A stretch of 64,000 bases of DNA from Streptomyces gossypii. Lineage in GTDB: Bacteria; Actinomycetota; Actinomycetes; Streptomycetales; Streptomycetaceae. The position numbers and the translations under genes are program-made. Each line of letters opens with the position of its first letter. Position 1 is the first letter of the stretch. The stretch is from NCBI RefSeq assembly GCF_025165795.1, contig NZ_JAJAGO010000004.1, positions 186,001-250,000 of the forward strand. Reading direction: 5' to 3'. Under the pieces are notes generated by a model. It was not told the origin of the DNA, searched no databases, and saw only the letters and a list, made by a program, of their open reading frames with translations. Below are positions 1-7,428 of this stretch, piece by piece.

Positions 1-166
1 GGATTTTTCGAGCACTTCGACTAGTATGGCTATTCAACCTGCTCATCCGCTTTGCTGATCGCGATGCCCTCGACACTCCCCGTTCTCCAGGCGTTCGGAT
101 TCCTGAACCTCCACCACGTCAGGGACGGTAAGCCACCAAGGCGTAGCGGCTTTGGGCTGGAGCTGG

Positions 167-271
167 CTTGGGGCGAGAGATCGGGGCCCGTAAGCTTGCC
201 GCGACTCGGGCAGCTCCTAGCCTGCCCGCAATAGCCCGAAGTGGGCCCCGATCTTAGAGGCTCGCCCCAAG
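167..271. repeat. Imperfect long inverted repeat with nested hairpin
   Basis: The arm at 167-189 is complementary to 243-254 plus 261-271. The second arm carries a six-base bulge (255-260). The arms are 53 bases apart, and the spacer holds its own hairpin (207-213 with 222-228). In total about 23 paired bases surround a 7-base inner stem. It may be the end of a mobile element, a structured RNA or a bidirectional terminator; the sequence alone does not decide. Confidence 0.5.
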
Positions 272-300
272 GTGGCTGCCTAACCTCGAAGTTTCATGAC

Positions 301-325
301 GGTCCGCCGACGGAGTCGGTGGACC
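301..325 (+). terminator. Hairpin followed by T run
   Basis: An 11-base stem (301-311 with 315-325, one mismatch) with a 3-base loop is followed by GTTTT, so it would stop transcription running rightward. The transposase gene runs leftward toward it, so it may insulate the element from reads entering from the left. Confidence 0.4.
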
Positions 326-443
326 GTTTTCGTGCCGTGGGCTGAGAGTGGGCAGGTCGAGGGCCCGCGTGTCGCCTCGGGGAGGCGCCGGGTTCCACTG
401 CTCCGGTGTCGGGCTGCTGTCGTGGGGACGGGAAAGTTGCTGG

Positions 444-1855
444 TCAGCCGGGGTTTGGCAGGAGTGCGAGCTGGTCGAGTGCGGCGGTGATGTGGCCGGT
501 CCAGGGCCAGTGCCGGGTCAGGCGGAGAATCCGGCGGCGGCCGGTAGTGACGAGTTGTCCGGCCGCGGTGAACAGACGGAGCCGCAGGCGGCGGGGTTCC
601 CAGAGGCGGGCCTTGCCGGTCAGGGCGAGCATCGGCATCCAGGCCAGCAGATCGAGGGCGATCTGCACGATCTCCAGCCAGATCCGGTTCTGGTCGGTGC
701 GGTGCAGGGGAAGGTTGCGCAAGCCGGTGGCGCGGGCGTTTCGGATGCGGTCCTCGGCCCGGGCCCGCAGCCGGTGACGAAGTTCGAGTTCGGCGATCGG
801 CCGGCCCGAGGTGTTGGTGGCGAAGCACGTCAGCCGCATGCCGTCCGCGTCGGTGATCCGCAACTGGGCCCCGGGGTGCGGTCGTTCCTTCCTGACGATC
901 AGCCGCATGCCCTTGGGCCAGCCGTCCAGGAGGTCGCCGGTGAGTTCGGCGACCCAGGCACCGTCGCGGATCTCGCCGTCCGCCTCGACGGCCGGGGTCC
1001 AAGCCGTGGCCGGGACGTTCAAGACGTGTTGGTGGATCACTTCGGTGATCACCATGCCGACTGAGTAGGACAGCCACCGTCCTCGCCGGGCGAGCCAGGA
1101 CACGAAGTCGTGGGTGCCGCCCGCGGAGTCGGTACGGATCAGCGTTTGCCGTCCCCGGCGGTACTTCTTCGGCAGTTGGGCTAAGGCCAGCTGAGCGGTG
1201 GTGATGTGGTCGGCGGCCGTATTCGAGCCAGCATTCCCCGGTCTGAGGAGAGCGGCGACCGGCTCACCCGTCCCGCCGGATCCGTGGTCGACGAAGGCCA
1301 TCAGGGGGTGATGGCCATAGGTCTTCTTCCAGGTCGCGGCCGCATCCTCCTTGTCGGAGTGCGCGATCACCAGGACGCCGTCGAGATCGACTGTGACCTG
1401 CCCATCGGCATCCGGCGCGTTCCGGTCCGCCAACCACCAGGTGCGAGAACGGGCTTCGGACCGTGCGGACCGGATGGCCTGCAGGGCCTTCTCGCCGGAG
1501 GCGGCGAGACTGTTGATCAGTCGGGATACGGTCGGGTCAGAGGCGACTGCGCCGAACATGGCCGGCTCGCACCGCAGCATCGCGACGTCCGCAAGACAGT
1601 CCCCGCCCAGTGCGACTGCCAGGGCCACGTCCAGGAGGGCCTTGCCGGGATCGTGGACGGCCCGCGGTTTGCGCCACGGAGCGAGAGCCTGGGATATGGC
1701 GGTTTGCGCCACGGAGCGAGAGCCTGGGATATGGCCTGGTCAAGGCCGGTCTTGCGGACCGTTTCGACGAGCAGGACCGCCCCGGCTTGGGAGACGACCT
1801 GTCGGCCGTCGCCCTGGACTCGGACGCGGGGATAGGGCCCGATACGCTTCTTCAC
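444..1855 (-). mobile_element. IS1380-type insertion sequence (core; ends not resolved)
   Basis: Only the transposase core is delimited. The true ends should lie in 300-443 on one side and 1856-1970 on the other, but no terminal inverted repeats or direct target repeats were recognised. The single gene is frameshifted, so this copy should not move on its own. Confidence 0.6.
444..1855 (-). pseudogene. IS1380-family transposase, frameshifted by 35-bp duplication
   Basis: This would be the DDE transposase of an IS1380-type element. The N-terminal part reads from a GTG at 1855 (start MKKRIGPYPRVRV) in one frame. The rest, ending at 444, reads in another. The break is a perfect 35-bp tandem duplication at 1666-1735. 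Removing one copy rejoins the two frames exactly and restores a protein of about 458 residues, the usual length of the family. Family signs are the VDLDGVLVIAHSDKED block, an RTDSAG block with the second catalytic Asp, and a C-terminal segment with the DLLAWMPML helix. The downstream part still has a long open frame (422 codons from an internal ATG at 1712) and one TTA codon (about 1182). The long intact frame suggests the break is recent. Confidence 0.85.
1666..1735. repeat. Perfect 35-bp tandem duplication
   Basis: Bases 1666-1700 and 1701-1735 are identical and abut directly. Since 35 is not a multiple of three, the second copy shifts the transposase frame. The pattern fits replication slippage or a local duplication, or an assembly error in a short-read contig. 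Confidence 0.95.
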
Positions 1856-1970
1856 TGGAAGAGTGCTTCCTTCATCGTGCCAACAAGGCTCTCAACATGC
1901 TCTACCGGTGCGGGCCAGGAGTATTTCCCGCCCACTGCGAGCGGCCACCCACACCTCGGGAGACTTCGAC

Positions 1971-2411
1971 ATGGTGCACGCTCTAGCACTTGGGGCCATC
2001 GTGGCACTCTTTGGGCTTTCCTTCTTCGTGTACGTAGCCCTCCGGGCACTGTTGGGTATTTTCGTCGAAAAGGTACGACTCGGTACACGGGGCGTGCGTG
2101 CCCGAGGGACGTGTGTCGGATATACGAGCGGCCGATATGGCAATGGTGTCATTGTTACGTTTGCGAACTTCTCTGGCATGACGAATCAAATGGTAGCCAG
2201 TGCGTGGGAGGGTGTTTTGCCGGAAAAAGGCAGCGAGGTAGAGGTCGTCTACCTGCCGCAAAACCCGAAGGTAGCGGGGGTCTGGCCGGTTCGCGCACTC
2301 ATTCCCAACGCCATCTATATGACGGTGGCGGTCCCGGTGCTTCTGGCGGCGGGCATGGCGTGCTTGTTGGCCATAGCCTGGATCGCCAGAACTGTGTGGT
2401 TCTCCGGCTGA
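1971..2411 (+). CDS. DUF3592-type membrane protein
   Basis: A 146-residue protein with a hydrophobic helix at about residues 3-30, a soluble beta-rich middle (about 35-105), and a second helix at about 112-142. The middle segment, running from GVRARGTCVGY to EVVYLPQNPKVAG, matches the layout of DUF3592 proteins, which are common in Streptomyces and have no known reaction. The start MVHALALG at 1971 sits behind GGGAG and directly before the first membrane helix. An upstream ATG at 1863 would add 36 residues that look like noise and overlap the IS flank. The gene follows the IS without a visible partner. The domain call rests on pattern recognition only. Confidence 0.65.
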   Translation: MVHALALGAIVALFGLSFFVYVALRALLGIFVEKVRLGTRGVRARGTCVGYTSGRYGNGVIVTFANFSGMTNQMVASAWEGVLPEKGSEVEVVYLPQNPKVAGVWPVRALIPNAIYMTVAVPVLLAAGMACLLAIAWIARTVWFSG

Positions 2412-3139
2412 CCTCGACTCGGTGGGGAGTTCCTCCACCTATGGCTGCGGGTGGGCGCCGGACGACCACGGCCGACCCCACCTGAGACGATCTTCCTCGA
2501 TCAATCGGAAGGCTGTCGGCGGGATCCCACGGCCACCCGTCACGGTCACCATGCCCCACGGGCAGGCTGATGTCGTTTCAGCAGTTCCGGTGTAGCGGGA
2601 CCACGAAGGCAAGGGCGGCCACGAGGGTGTCGCATGGGTTGCGGGTACCCCGATGCTGTCTGGCGACTGCCCGCCGCCACCAACGTTCAGCCCGGTCTGG
2701 GTAGTCACTCCACAACCGTTGCTTTACGCGGACATGCATGTGCGATCCGACGCAGCGATTCACCTGAGAAGTGCTCTTCGACTCTGCGGTCGTAGCGTCT
2801 TCAGAGATCCTGTCGTTGCAGGTCAGCCCTACCTCTACCTCTCATGCCCACGCCACGAATAGCACCCTTCATGAAAGCGCGAGGCTAAAGCCGTGGAGCC
2901 GACCGTCCCAGCAACGATGGCGCCCATTCTCTGGGCTCGCTGCCGCGCGCGGACCGGCGGTCGGGCCGGAGTGGGGCGGAGACAGGAACGTCGGCCCGGC
3001 GGCAAGCCGGGCCGCGCGGCGAGCGGAGCGAGCCCTTGATGACGTAGGGAAACTCTGACCGCGCAGTGGCTCACGTGGGGCTGATCGCAGGTGCTCTGCT
3101 CGGCTGCCGTGGCTGTATGCCCTCATCGCTGGACACCCC
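2412..3139. other. Gene-poor stretch, no supported feature
   Basis: About 730 bases between the DUF3592-type gene and the NUDIX remnant. Short open frames exist on both strands but none has a convincing start, ribosome site or recognisable domain. A minus-strand frame at 2578-2763 (ending ALAFVVPLHRNC) has a somewhat protein-like composition and could be a scrap of a lost gene, but I cannot name it. Confidence 0.4.
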
Positions 3140-3400
3140 TCAAGGAGCTGCCGAGCTAGCCGGATCGCTGTTGCCGCGGCTCGGGAACCGTTGGCTGCAC
3201 ACGCAGGCGGTTGCGGAGCGTGCCCGCGAGGCGTCGACAGCAGTGCCGGACCCGCCGCCGGGAAGTGCACAGAGATCGTTGTCGGTCTTGTGGATGAGCA
3301 AGAGCTCTCCACCCTCGTTGAGCGCGACAGTGGTCACGGACGGACCGATGCTGTTCGCCTTCGGTGCCTGCGGATCATTGAAGTAGTCGACACGGACCAT
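3140..3400 (-). pseudogene. NUDIX hydrolase remnant (N-terminal half)
   Basis: The first about 48 codons read as a typical streptomycete NUDIX hydrolase: MVRVDYFNDPQAPKANSI, then a beta strand with ELLLIHKTDNDLCALPGGG. The family would continue with the G-x5-E-x7-REUxEExGU Nudix box that holds the metal-binding glutamates. Here the frame turns into unrelated sequence straight after PGGG and stops at 3140. The catalytic motif is missing, so the product cannot be an active pyrophosphohydrolase. A deletion or recombination next to the accessory region probably removed the rest. Confidence 0.7.
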
Positions 3401-3470
3401 GCACCCAGGGTGCCATGGCTGCCCAGCAGCGTTACGCGGGCGATCACCGACGTTCGTGCTGTCCTTGGAG

Positions 3471-3740
3471 TCATAGCCACACGGTTGGTCCGCCGCCCCG
3501 CCACTCGATCAGGTGAGGATCGTCCAGCCGCACGGCCTCTGGGTCGAGGCCGACGCGGCGGAGGAACTCCAGCAGATCGGCCGCCGAGTGGGCGATGCCG
3601 ATGGCCTCCCCATCTGCCCGCACTCGCCTGCCGCCGGTGGGGCTGGGCGGGTATACGACGATCCGGGCAGCGTGGGCCATGAGGCCAGAGTGCGGCCGGA
3701 CCGTACCGCGCGCACGCTGGGCGGGCCGGGCTCTGGTCAT
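3471..3740 (-). CDS. Small conserved hypothetical protein
   Basis: An 89-residue protein if started at the ATG at 3740, or 69 residues from the ATG at 3680 (MAHAARIVVYPP). The core from ARIVVYPP through RRVRADGEAIGIAHSAADLLEFLRRVGL to LIEWRGGG looks like a compact folded domain often seen next to XRE regulators and NUDIX genes in Streptomyces; its function is unknown. It is divergent from the XRE gene at 3848 and lies just upstream of the NUDIX remnant on the same strand, so the two may once have formed an operon. Neither start has a strong Shine-Dalgarno site. Confidence 0.6.
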   Translation of the reverse strand: MTRARPAQRARGTVRPHSGLMAHAARIVVYPPSPTGGRRVRADGEAIGIAHSAADLLEFLRRVGLDPEAVRLDDPHLIEWRGGGPTVWL

Positions 3741-3847
3741 GGCGATGGCCCCCACCCATACCTGGTGGAGGCCAATCGCTACCCGCCGCAATGTCACGGG
3801 CGTACCGTTCTGAGTGTCTGCTCGACACGAGAACGAGGAGCACCAGT

Positions 3848-5080
3848 ATGCCTGACGACACCGAGGTGAGCGCGCTCGCATTCGGCCAGCGCGTGCAAAT
3901 CCTGCGCACTCGCCGAGGCATGACCCGCCCAGTCCTGGGCGGGCTGCTCGGGAAGTCGCCGAGCTGGGTGAAGCAGGTGGAGCGGGGCGTCATCCACGTG
4001 CCGCCGCTGCCGATGATCCTGCGGATCGCCGAGGTGCTGCGGGTGCGCAACCTCAGCGATCTCACGGGAGACCAGTCCATGCCCATGGAGCTGTTCATTG
4101 GCCCCGGCCACCCCCTCCTACCCGCAGTCCGCGCGGCCGTTGACGCGTTCCCTCTGGCCGATGACCGGCCCGCACCGGACGCTGCGCATCTGCGCGCGCG
4201 CCTCGCGCACGCGTGGACGGCCCGCCACTCCGCACCCAACCACAGGGACGTCATTGGCCGACTGCTGCCGAATCTGATCCTGGACGGGCAACTCGCGGTG
4301 CGTCAGGCAGACACCGCCGCCGATCGCCGAGCGGCACAGTCCCTACTCGCCGAGGTCTACAGCCTCAGCCAGTTCTTCCTTGCGTACCAGCCCGACTCCG
4401 CGCTTCTGTGGCGCGTCGCCGAGCGAGGCATGGTAGCCGCCCAGGAGAGCGAGGACCCGCACGCTCTCGGCATGGCCGCCTGGCTGGCAGCCGAAGCACA
4501 CCGCGACGCCGCCCACTACGACGGCGCCGACGCGGTGGTGCAGCGATGCTTGCACCACCTCCAGCCCCAACTCGCCGACGGCAGCGACCAAGTGCTCGCG
4601 ATCGCTGGTGCACTCCAGGTCGCAGCCGGGTATACAGCAGCCCGTCGTGGGGACACTGGGACGGCGTGGGGCTGGTGGGATAAAGCCGACAAGGCGTCGA
4701 AGGCTCTGCCCGAGGGCTACTACCACCCGGTCACGTCCTTCTCCCGAGCCATCATGGGCGCTCACGCGGTCACGCTCGCCGTAGAGCTGCATGCGGGTGG
4801 TGAGTCCGTACGGCAGGCGACACGGGCGGACGCGAAGTGCATTCCGTCCCGGCCGCGTCGTGCTCGCCACCGCATCGAAGAGGCGCGGGCGTACCAGCTG
4901 GACGGGAAGCCGGAGACAGCGCTGGAGACTCTGGACAAGGCGCACACGAATGCGCCGGAGACGGTGCAGTACAACGGCTATGCCCGCCGGATCATCCTGG
5001 AGGAGACGGAAGCGAAGGCGCCGGGGCGTCGGCAGCGCGCAGCGGACCTCGCCGTGAAGGTGGGCGTACTCGCCGCGTGA
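3848..5080 (+). CDS. XRE-family helix-turn-helix regulator with TPR-like C-terminal domain
   Basis: A 410-residue cytoplasmic regulator. Residues about 9-70 form an XRE/Cro-type helix-turn-helix (FGQRVQILRTRRGMTRPVLG, then SPSWVKQVERG). The remaining about 330 residues are alpha-helical with repeated A-rich helices resembling tetratricopeptide repeats, as in many streptomycete XRE proteins where that part is thought to sense a partner or ligand. The ATG at 3848 has GAGGAG 9 bases upstream; an upstream ATG at 3791 has none. A strong 12-bp hairpin ends the transcript at 5092. A run of tiny overlapping genes follows, so it may control them or the divergent gene at 3471-3740. Ligand and operator are unknown. 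Confidence 0.8.
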   Translation: MPDDTEVSALAFGQRVQILRTRRGMTRPVLGGLLGKSPSWVKQVERGVIHVPPLPMILRIAEVLRVRNLSDLTGDQSMPMELFIGPGHPLLPAVRAAVDAFPLADDRPAPDAAHLRARLAHAWTARHSAPNHRDVIGRLLPNLILDGQLAVRQADTAADRRAAQSLLAEVYSLSQFFLAYQPDSALLWRVAERGMVAAQESEDPHALGMAAWLAAEAHRDAAHYDGADAVVQRCLHHLQPQLADGSDQVLAIAGALQVAAGYTAARRGDTGTAWGWWDKADKASKALPEGYYHPVTSFSRAIMGAHAVTLAVELHAGGESVRQATRADAKCIPSRPRRARHRIEEARAYQLDGKPETALETLDKAHTNAPETVQYNGYARRIILEETEAKAPGRRQRAADLAVKVGVLAA

Positions 5081-5091
5081 GCCAGGGAAAA

Positions 5092-5118
5092 GGGAGGGGC
5101 AGGATGCCTGCCCCTCCC
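5092..5118 (+). terminator. Strong hairpin after XRE gene
   Basis: Perfect 12-base stem (5092-5103 with 5107-5118) and a 3-base loop, 12 bases after the XRE stop codon. There is no T run, which is usual for Streptomyces terminators. Confidence 0.75.
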
Positions 5119-5176
5119 CGGCATTCGGTGTCCGTACCTTCGGTGACCACCTGATCACCGAACCGGGAGGGTCACC

Positions 5177-5257
5177 GTGTCAGCCATCCACGGCAGCAGT
5201 CCGCAGGATCACGCCCGCCGTACGGCGTCCGACTCCCGCCAGGGGGCCGCACGGTGA
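5177..5257 (+). CDS. 26-residue peptide, first of a translationally coupled set
   Basis: A GTG at 5177 with a near-ideal GGGAGG 6-8 bases upstream opens a 26-codon frame (VSAIHGSSPQDHARRTASD and on). It ends with TGA overlapping the GTG of the next gene (GTGA at 5254-5257). The good ribosome site, combined with the exact 4-base overlap seen at the next two junctions too, argues that it is translated. It may be a real microprotein, or a leader whose translation loads ribosomes onto the following gene. The peptide is hydrophilic and has no recognisable motif. Confidence 0.5.
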   Translation: MSAIHGSSPQDHARRTASDSRQGAAR

Positions 5258-5601
5258 ACGCCGTACCGAACACCACCGCCCCGGTCGACACCGCTGCGGT
5301 GCGGGCCGCGATCGAGCGCGCCCAGGAGATCCTGGCGCTCCCCGGCCGCCCCGACCTTGCCCCGATCGAAGCGGAGTTGCGCGGCTACGCCGAAGCACTG
5401 CTGCCCGTGGCCGAGGCGGGGACCGCCAAGCTGTGGCGCGGCAGCCTGAAATGGTGGCAGCGCCGCTCACGCCTGGACATCGTCCACCGCACACTGGCCC
5501 AGCCACCCCCCACCGACCCGCTGGCCGCACACGCCCACCTCTTCCACCTCACCGCCGACTGCCGCGTCCTCCTCAACCAGCTGGCAGGGGAAGAGTGGTG
5601 A
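5254..5601 (+). CDS. Small helical protein, DUF6415-like
   Basis: A 115-residue protein, all helical by composition, with AAIERAQEILALPG at the N-terminus and RGYAEALLPVAEA and LFHLTADCRVLLNQLA further on. It resembles the DUF6415 family of small streptomycete proteins, which occur next to XRE regulators; the biochemical role is unknown. The GTG start overlaps the stop of the 26-codon frame and the TGA stop overlaps the next GTG (5598), so translation is probably coupled across the set. The family call is tentative. Confidence 0.55.
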   Translation: MNAVPNTTAPVDTAAVRAAIERAQEILALPGRPDLAPIEAELRGYAEALLPVAEAGTAKLWRGSLKWWQRRSRLDIVHRTLAQPPPTDPLAAHAHLFHLTADCRVLLNQLAGEEW

Positions 5602-5825
5602 CCCGCGCCCGCGCGGCGGACCTCCTCAAGCCCGCCGGACCCTGCTGCCACTGCAAGCAGCACGCGGAAGAGCGCATAGCCGTCGACTACGTCGAACGCG
5701 CCTCCGGCCCCGCAGGTGAGGTGCTCGGCTGCCTCCCGTGCGCCCGGTCACTCCTGCGGTGGGGCACCGGCCACCCCTGGCTGGCCCAGGACCTTGCCGC
5801 CATCGACAGGGAGCGCAAGCGGTGA
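5598..5825 (+). CDS. Small CxxC zinc-ribbon-like protein
   Basis: A 75-residue protein starting at a GTG that overlaps the previous stop by four bases. It contains CCHCKQH near residue 17 and GCLPCAR near residue 49. This pairing of two CxxC-type knuckles suggests one bound zinc. The rest is short and helical (LLRWGTGHPWLAQDLAAID). I do not recognise the family by name. It overlaps the next gene by four bases and probably travels with the neighbours at 5254 and 5822. Confidence 0.55.
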   Translation: MTRARAADLLKPAGPCCHCKQHAEERIAVDYVERASGPAGEVLGCLPCARSLLRWGTGHPWLAQDLAAIDRERKR

Positions 5826-6043
5826 GCGGCCACGAGATCGTCTACGAGACGCTCACCGTCACTGCCGACTCCGTCCGCCTCGGCGACCTGGTCCACGTAC
5901 ACGGCGCCGAGCGCCCCGTGCGGAACATGCGCTCGATCGCCGGAGGTCACAAGGTCCTCCTCTTCGACGACGGAAAGCCGTACCGCCTTGCGGTGAGGGC
6001 CGAGCTGCACGCCCGCCGCCCGTACGCGCCCTTCCCCACCTGA
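5822..6043 (+). CDS. Small hypothetical protein
   Basis: A 73-residue protein from a GTG that overlaps the stop of the preceding gene (GTGA). The composition suggests a small beta barrel: LTVTADSVRLGDLVHV, then HKVLLFDDGKPYRLAV. Its function is not recognised. It is the last member of the overlapping set that begins at 5177. The constant 4-base overlaps point to one transcript and fixed stoichiometry. Confidence 0.55.
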   Translation: MSGHEIVYETLTVTADSVRLGDLVHVHGAERPVRNMRSIAGGHKVLLFDDGKPYRLAVRAELHARRPYAPFPT

Positions 6044-6121
6044 GACCGGTTCCGGCCGTCTGCTCCCCCGTAGCGGACGGCCGGAACCACCACAAGAGAT
6101 CCACCCGAGAGAGGAACAGAC

Positions 6122-6514
6122 ATGACCGAATTACTCTCCCCGGACCAGATGAGCCGCGTGCTCGTGACCATCCGGGACAACAACCCCGGCATGACCGAGC
6201 CAGTCGCCCGCCGCATCATCGGCGAAGCAGCGAAGTTCGTCGCGGCTGGCGCCCAGTTCGACACCCCCATGGCGCCGTCCCGAGTGGTGGATGAGGGCTG
6301 GCATGCCCTGATCCTGCACACCGCCCTGTACCGCGACCTGTGCCAGCGGCACGGCCGGTTCGTGGACCACCACCCCGGCTACGACCCCACCCACTACGAC
6401 CCGGCGATCCTGGACCGCACCCGAGACGCGATCGTCCGGGCCGGGTACGAGGTCGACACCGGCTTGTGGACGCCGACCCCGCAGCCTCCTGTCGCGCCGA
6501 GCGTGGACGCGTAG
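6122..6514 (+). CDS. Glycine-rich-domain-protein-like (GRDP-type) small protein with TTA codon
   Basis: A 130-residue protein. The block DEGWHALILHTALYRDLCQ followed by GRFVDHHP resembles the conserved WH...L...Y..FC...GRF.HH pattern of GRDP-like proteins; the two conserved histidine positions suggest a metal site. The reaction is unknown. The ATG at 6122 follows GAGAGAGGAACAG. The fourth codon is TTA (6131-6133), the rare leucine codon read by the bldA tRNA in Streptomyces. Such an early TTA makes translation dependent on bldA and so on developmental stage. It lies 78 bases after the overlapping set and may be cotranscribed with it. Confidence 0.6.
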   Translation: MTELLSPDQMSRVLVTIRDNNPGMTEPVARRIIGEAAKFVAAGAQFDTPMAPSRVVDEGWHALILHTALYRDLCQRHGRFVDHHPGYDPTHYDPAILDRTRDAIVRAGYEVDTGLWTPTPQPPVAPSVDA

Positions 6515-6548
6515 GCTCGGCCGCACCAGCACGAGAAGGGACGATCCC

Positions 6549-6791
6549 GTGACCGAATCCGAGGCCCGCAGGGTGGAGCGGATGCTCCACCGCATGGAGC
6601 GGCCCGGCGTCGCCGCCCCATCCGACCCGCTTCAGGCGGACGGGGACTGGCGGATCTACGACCGGCCCGAACCGGACCTGCGCCGGGACATCACAGCCGA
6701 GGTACTCGACGCTCTGGGCGGCGAGCAAGAGGGCGCGGCCACGCTACCTGTCGGCGGCCGTGCAGTCCGCGGATTCATCGTCCCGGCCTGA
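6549..6791 (+). CDS. Small hypothetical protein
   Basis: An 80-residue protein from a GTG at 6549 with AGAAGGGA upstream. It is acidic at the C-terminal half and has an arginine-rich N-terminal helix (ARRVERMLHRMERPG), but no domain I can name. It follows the GRDP-like gene after 34 bases and is followed by a hairpin at 6804-6838, so it is likely the last gene of the local transcript. Confidence 0.5.
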   Translation: MTESEARRVERMLHRMERPGVAAPSDPLQADGDWRIYDRPEPDLRRDITAEVLDALGGEQEGAATLPVGGRAVRGFIVPA

Positions 6792-6803
6792 CTCCCGACC
6801 GAG

Positions 6804-6838
6804 CCCCCGGCCACCGCCCTCATCGTGGCGGCTGGGGG
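6804..6838 (+). terminator. Hairpin after 6549 gene
   Basis: A 14-base stem (6804-6817 with 6825-6838), 13 pairs formed if two G-T pairs are counted, with a 7-base loop, 12 bases after the stop codon. Confidence 0.5.
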
Positions 6839-6881
6839 TGGCGCTGCTGGCGTACACCGCCGCCGTCCGCTGACAGTTCGT

Positions 6882-7093
6882 TCACGGCTGGCCTACGAGG
6901 TCGGCCAGATCCGTGTCAAGGGAGTCCGCGATGGAGATGGGCCAGTCGATCCGTGCGGAGATGACGCCCAGTTCGGTGCGATAGACCATGTGCCGGAGAG
7001 GCTGGCGTTCTCGGCCAACCGCTCCTGGCTGCGGTTGGCCCGCACCCGCGCCTCTGCGACATTGCGGCCGATCTGACGGCGGGCGCGGAGCAC
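6882..7093 (-). pseudogene. Small XRE regulator with one-base frameshift
   Basis: From a GTG at 7093 the frame reads as a typical 70-residue XRE regulator: VLRARRQIGRNVAEARVRAN, then SQERLAENASLS. At about 6994 the frame slips. With one extra base, the reading continues as RHMVYRTELGVISARIDWPI and then a helix ending in DLADLVG with a stop at 6882, as the family predicts. Without it, the frame continues with unrelated residues. A single missing C in TCCCGG versus TCCGG explains it. The product is therefore probably nonfunctional unless this is a sequencing error. Confidence 0.75.
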
Positions 7094-7203
7094 TCTCTCG
7101 GAGGGCGGATCGGCCCTCCCGGGCTCGGCACGGCAGACAAGCCGGGCAAAGGCGCCGGGCAGCAGGGGCGTTGACGTGCGTCGGACGTCGCGCTCGCTAC
7201 GGG

Positions 7204-7229
7204 GAGCGTCCACATCGCTGTGGACGCTC
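7204..7229. promoter_or_regulatory. Palindrome upstream of broken XRE gene
   Basis: A perfect inverted repeat of 11 bases (7204-7214 with 7219-7229) around TCGC, about 110 bases upstream of the XRE start. It could be an operator or a hairpin; it lies between the regulator remnant and the tRNA gene. Confidence 0.4.
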
Positions 7230-7356
7230 ACACCTGTGGTGACGCGGGGTCCGCGTGGGAGAGATTCGGGAGACGATCTTGGTTCCCGAATGTGCTCGGA
7301 CGTTCCCCAACGTGCCTGACGCTCGGAAGAACGTGCAGGTCATTTAGTCAAACCAG

Positions 7357-7428
7357 TGGGCGCAGCAGGGATCGAACCTGCGACATCTGCCTTGTAAGGG
7401 CAGCGCTCTACCGCTGAGCTATGCGCCC
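7357..7428 (-). tRNA. tRNA-Val (anticodon TAC)
   Basis: A 72-base cloverleaf on the minus strand. The acceptor stem is GGGCGCA with TGCGCCC plus discriminator A. The D arm contains GCTCAGCGGTAGAGC, the anticodon stem CTGCC/GGCAG closes the loop CTTACAA (anticodon TAC, valine), and the T arm contains GGTTCGATCCC. The CCA end is not encoded. Its 3' end faces the accessory region at 1-7350, the usual side for integration of mobile elements at tRNA genes. Confidence 0.97.

Larger units (their letters stand above)
1..443. other. Left edge without a supportable gene
   Basis: No open frame here looks like a protein. The stretch holds an imperfect long inverted repeat (167-271) and a short hairpin (301-325), described separately, and then the downstream flank of the broken transposase gene. 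One end of the insertion sequence probably lies here, but I could not recognise a terminal inverted repeat or a target duplication. Confidence 0.5.

Noticed and set aside
1863..1970. Extended start of the DUF3592-type gene at 1863
   Set aside because: The extra 36 residues are not membrane-like or family-like and lie in the IS flank; the start at 1971 has a better site and leads directly into the first helix.
2578..2763. Minus-strand frame of 61 codons ending ALAFVVPLHRNC
   Set aside because: Protein-like in parts but without a start signal or a domain I can name; too short to defend as a gene or to call a transposase scrap.
4343..5158. 271-codon minus-strand frame over the XRE gene
   Set aside because: Shadow of the XRE regulator, which has a recognisable helix-turn-helix and a good ribosome site.
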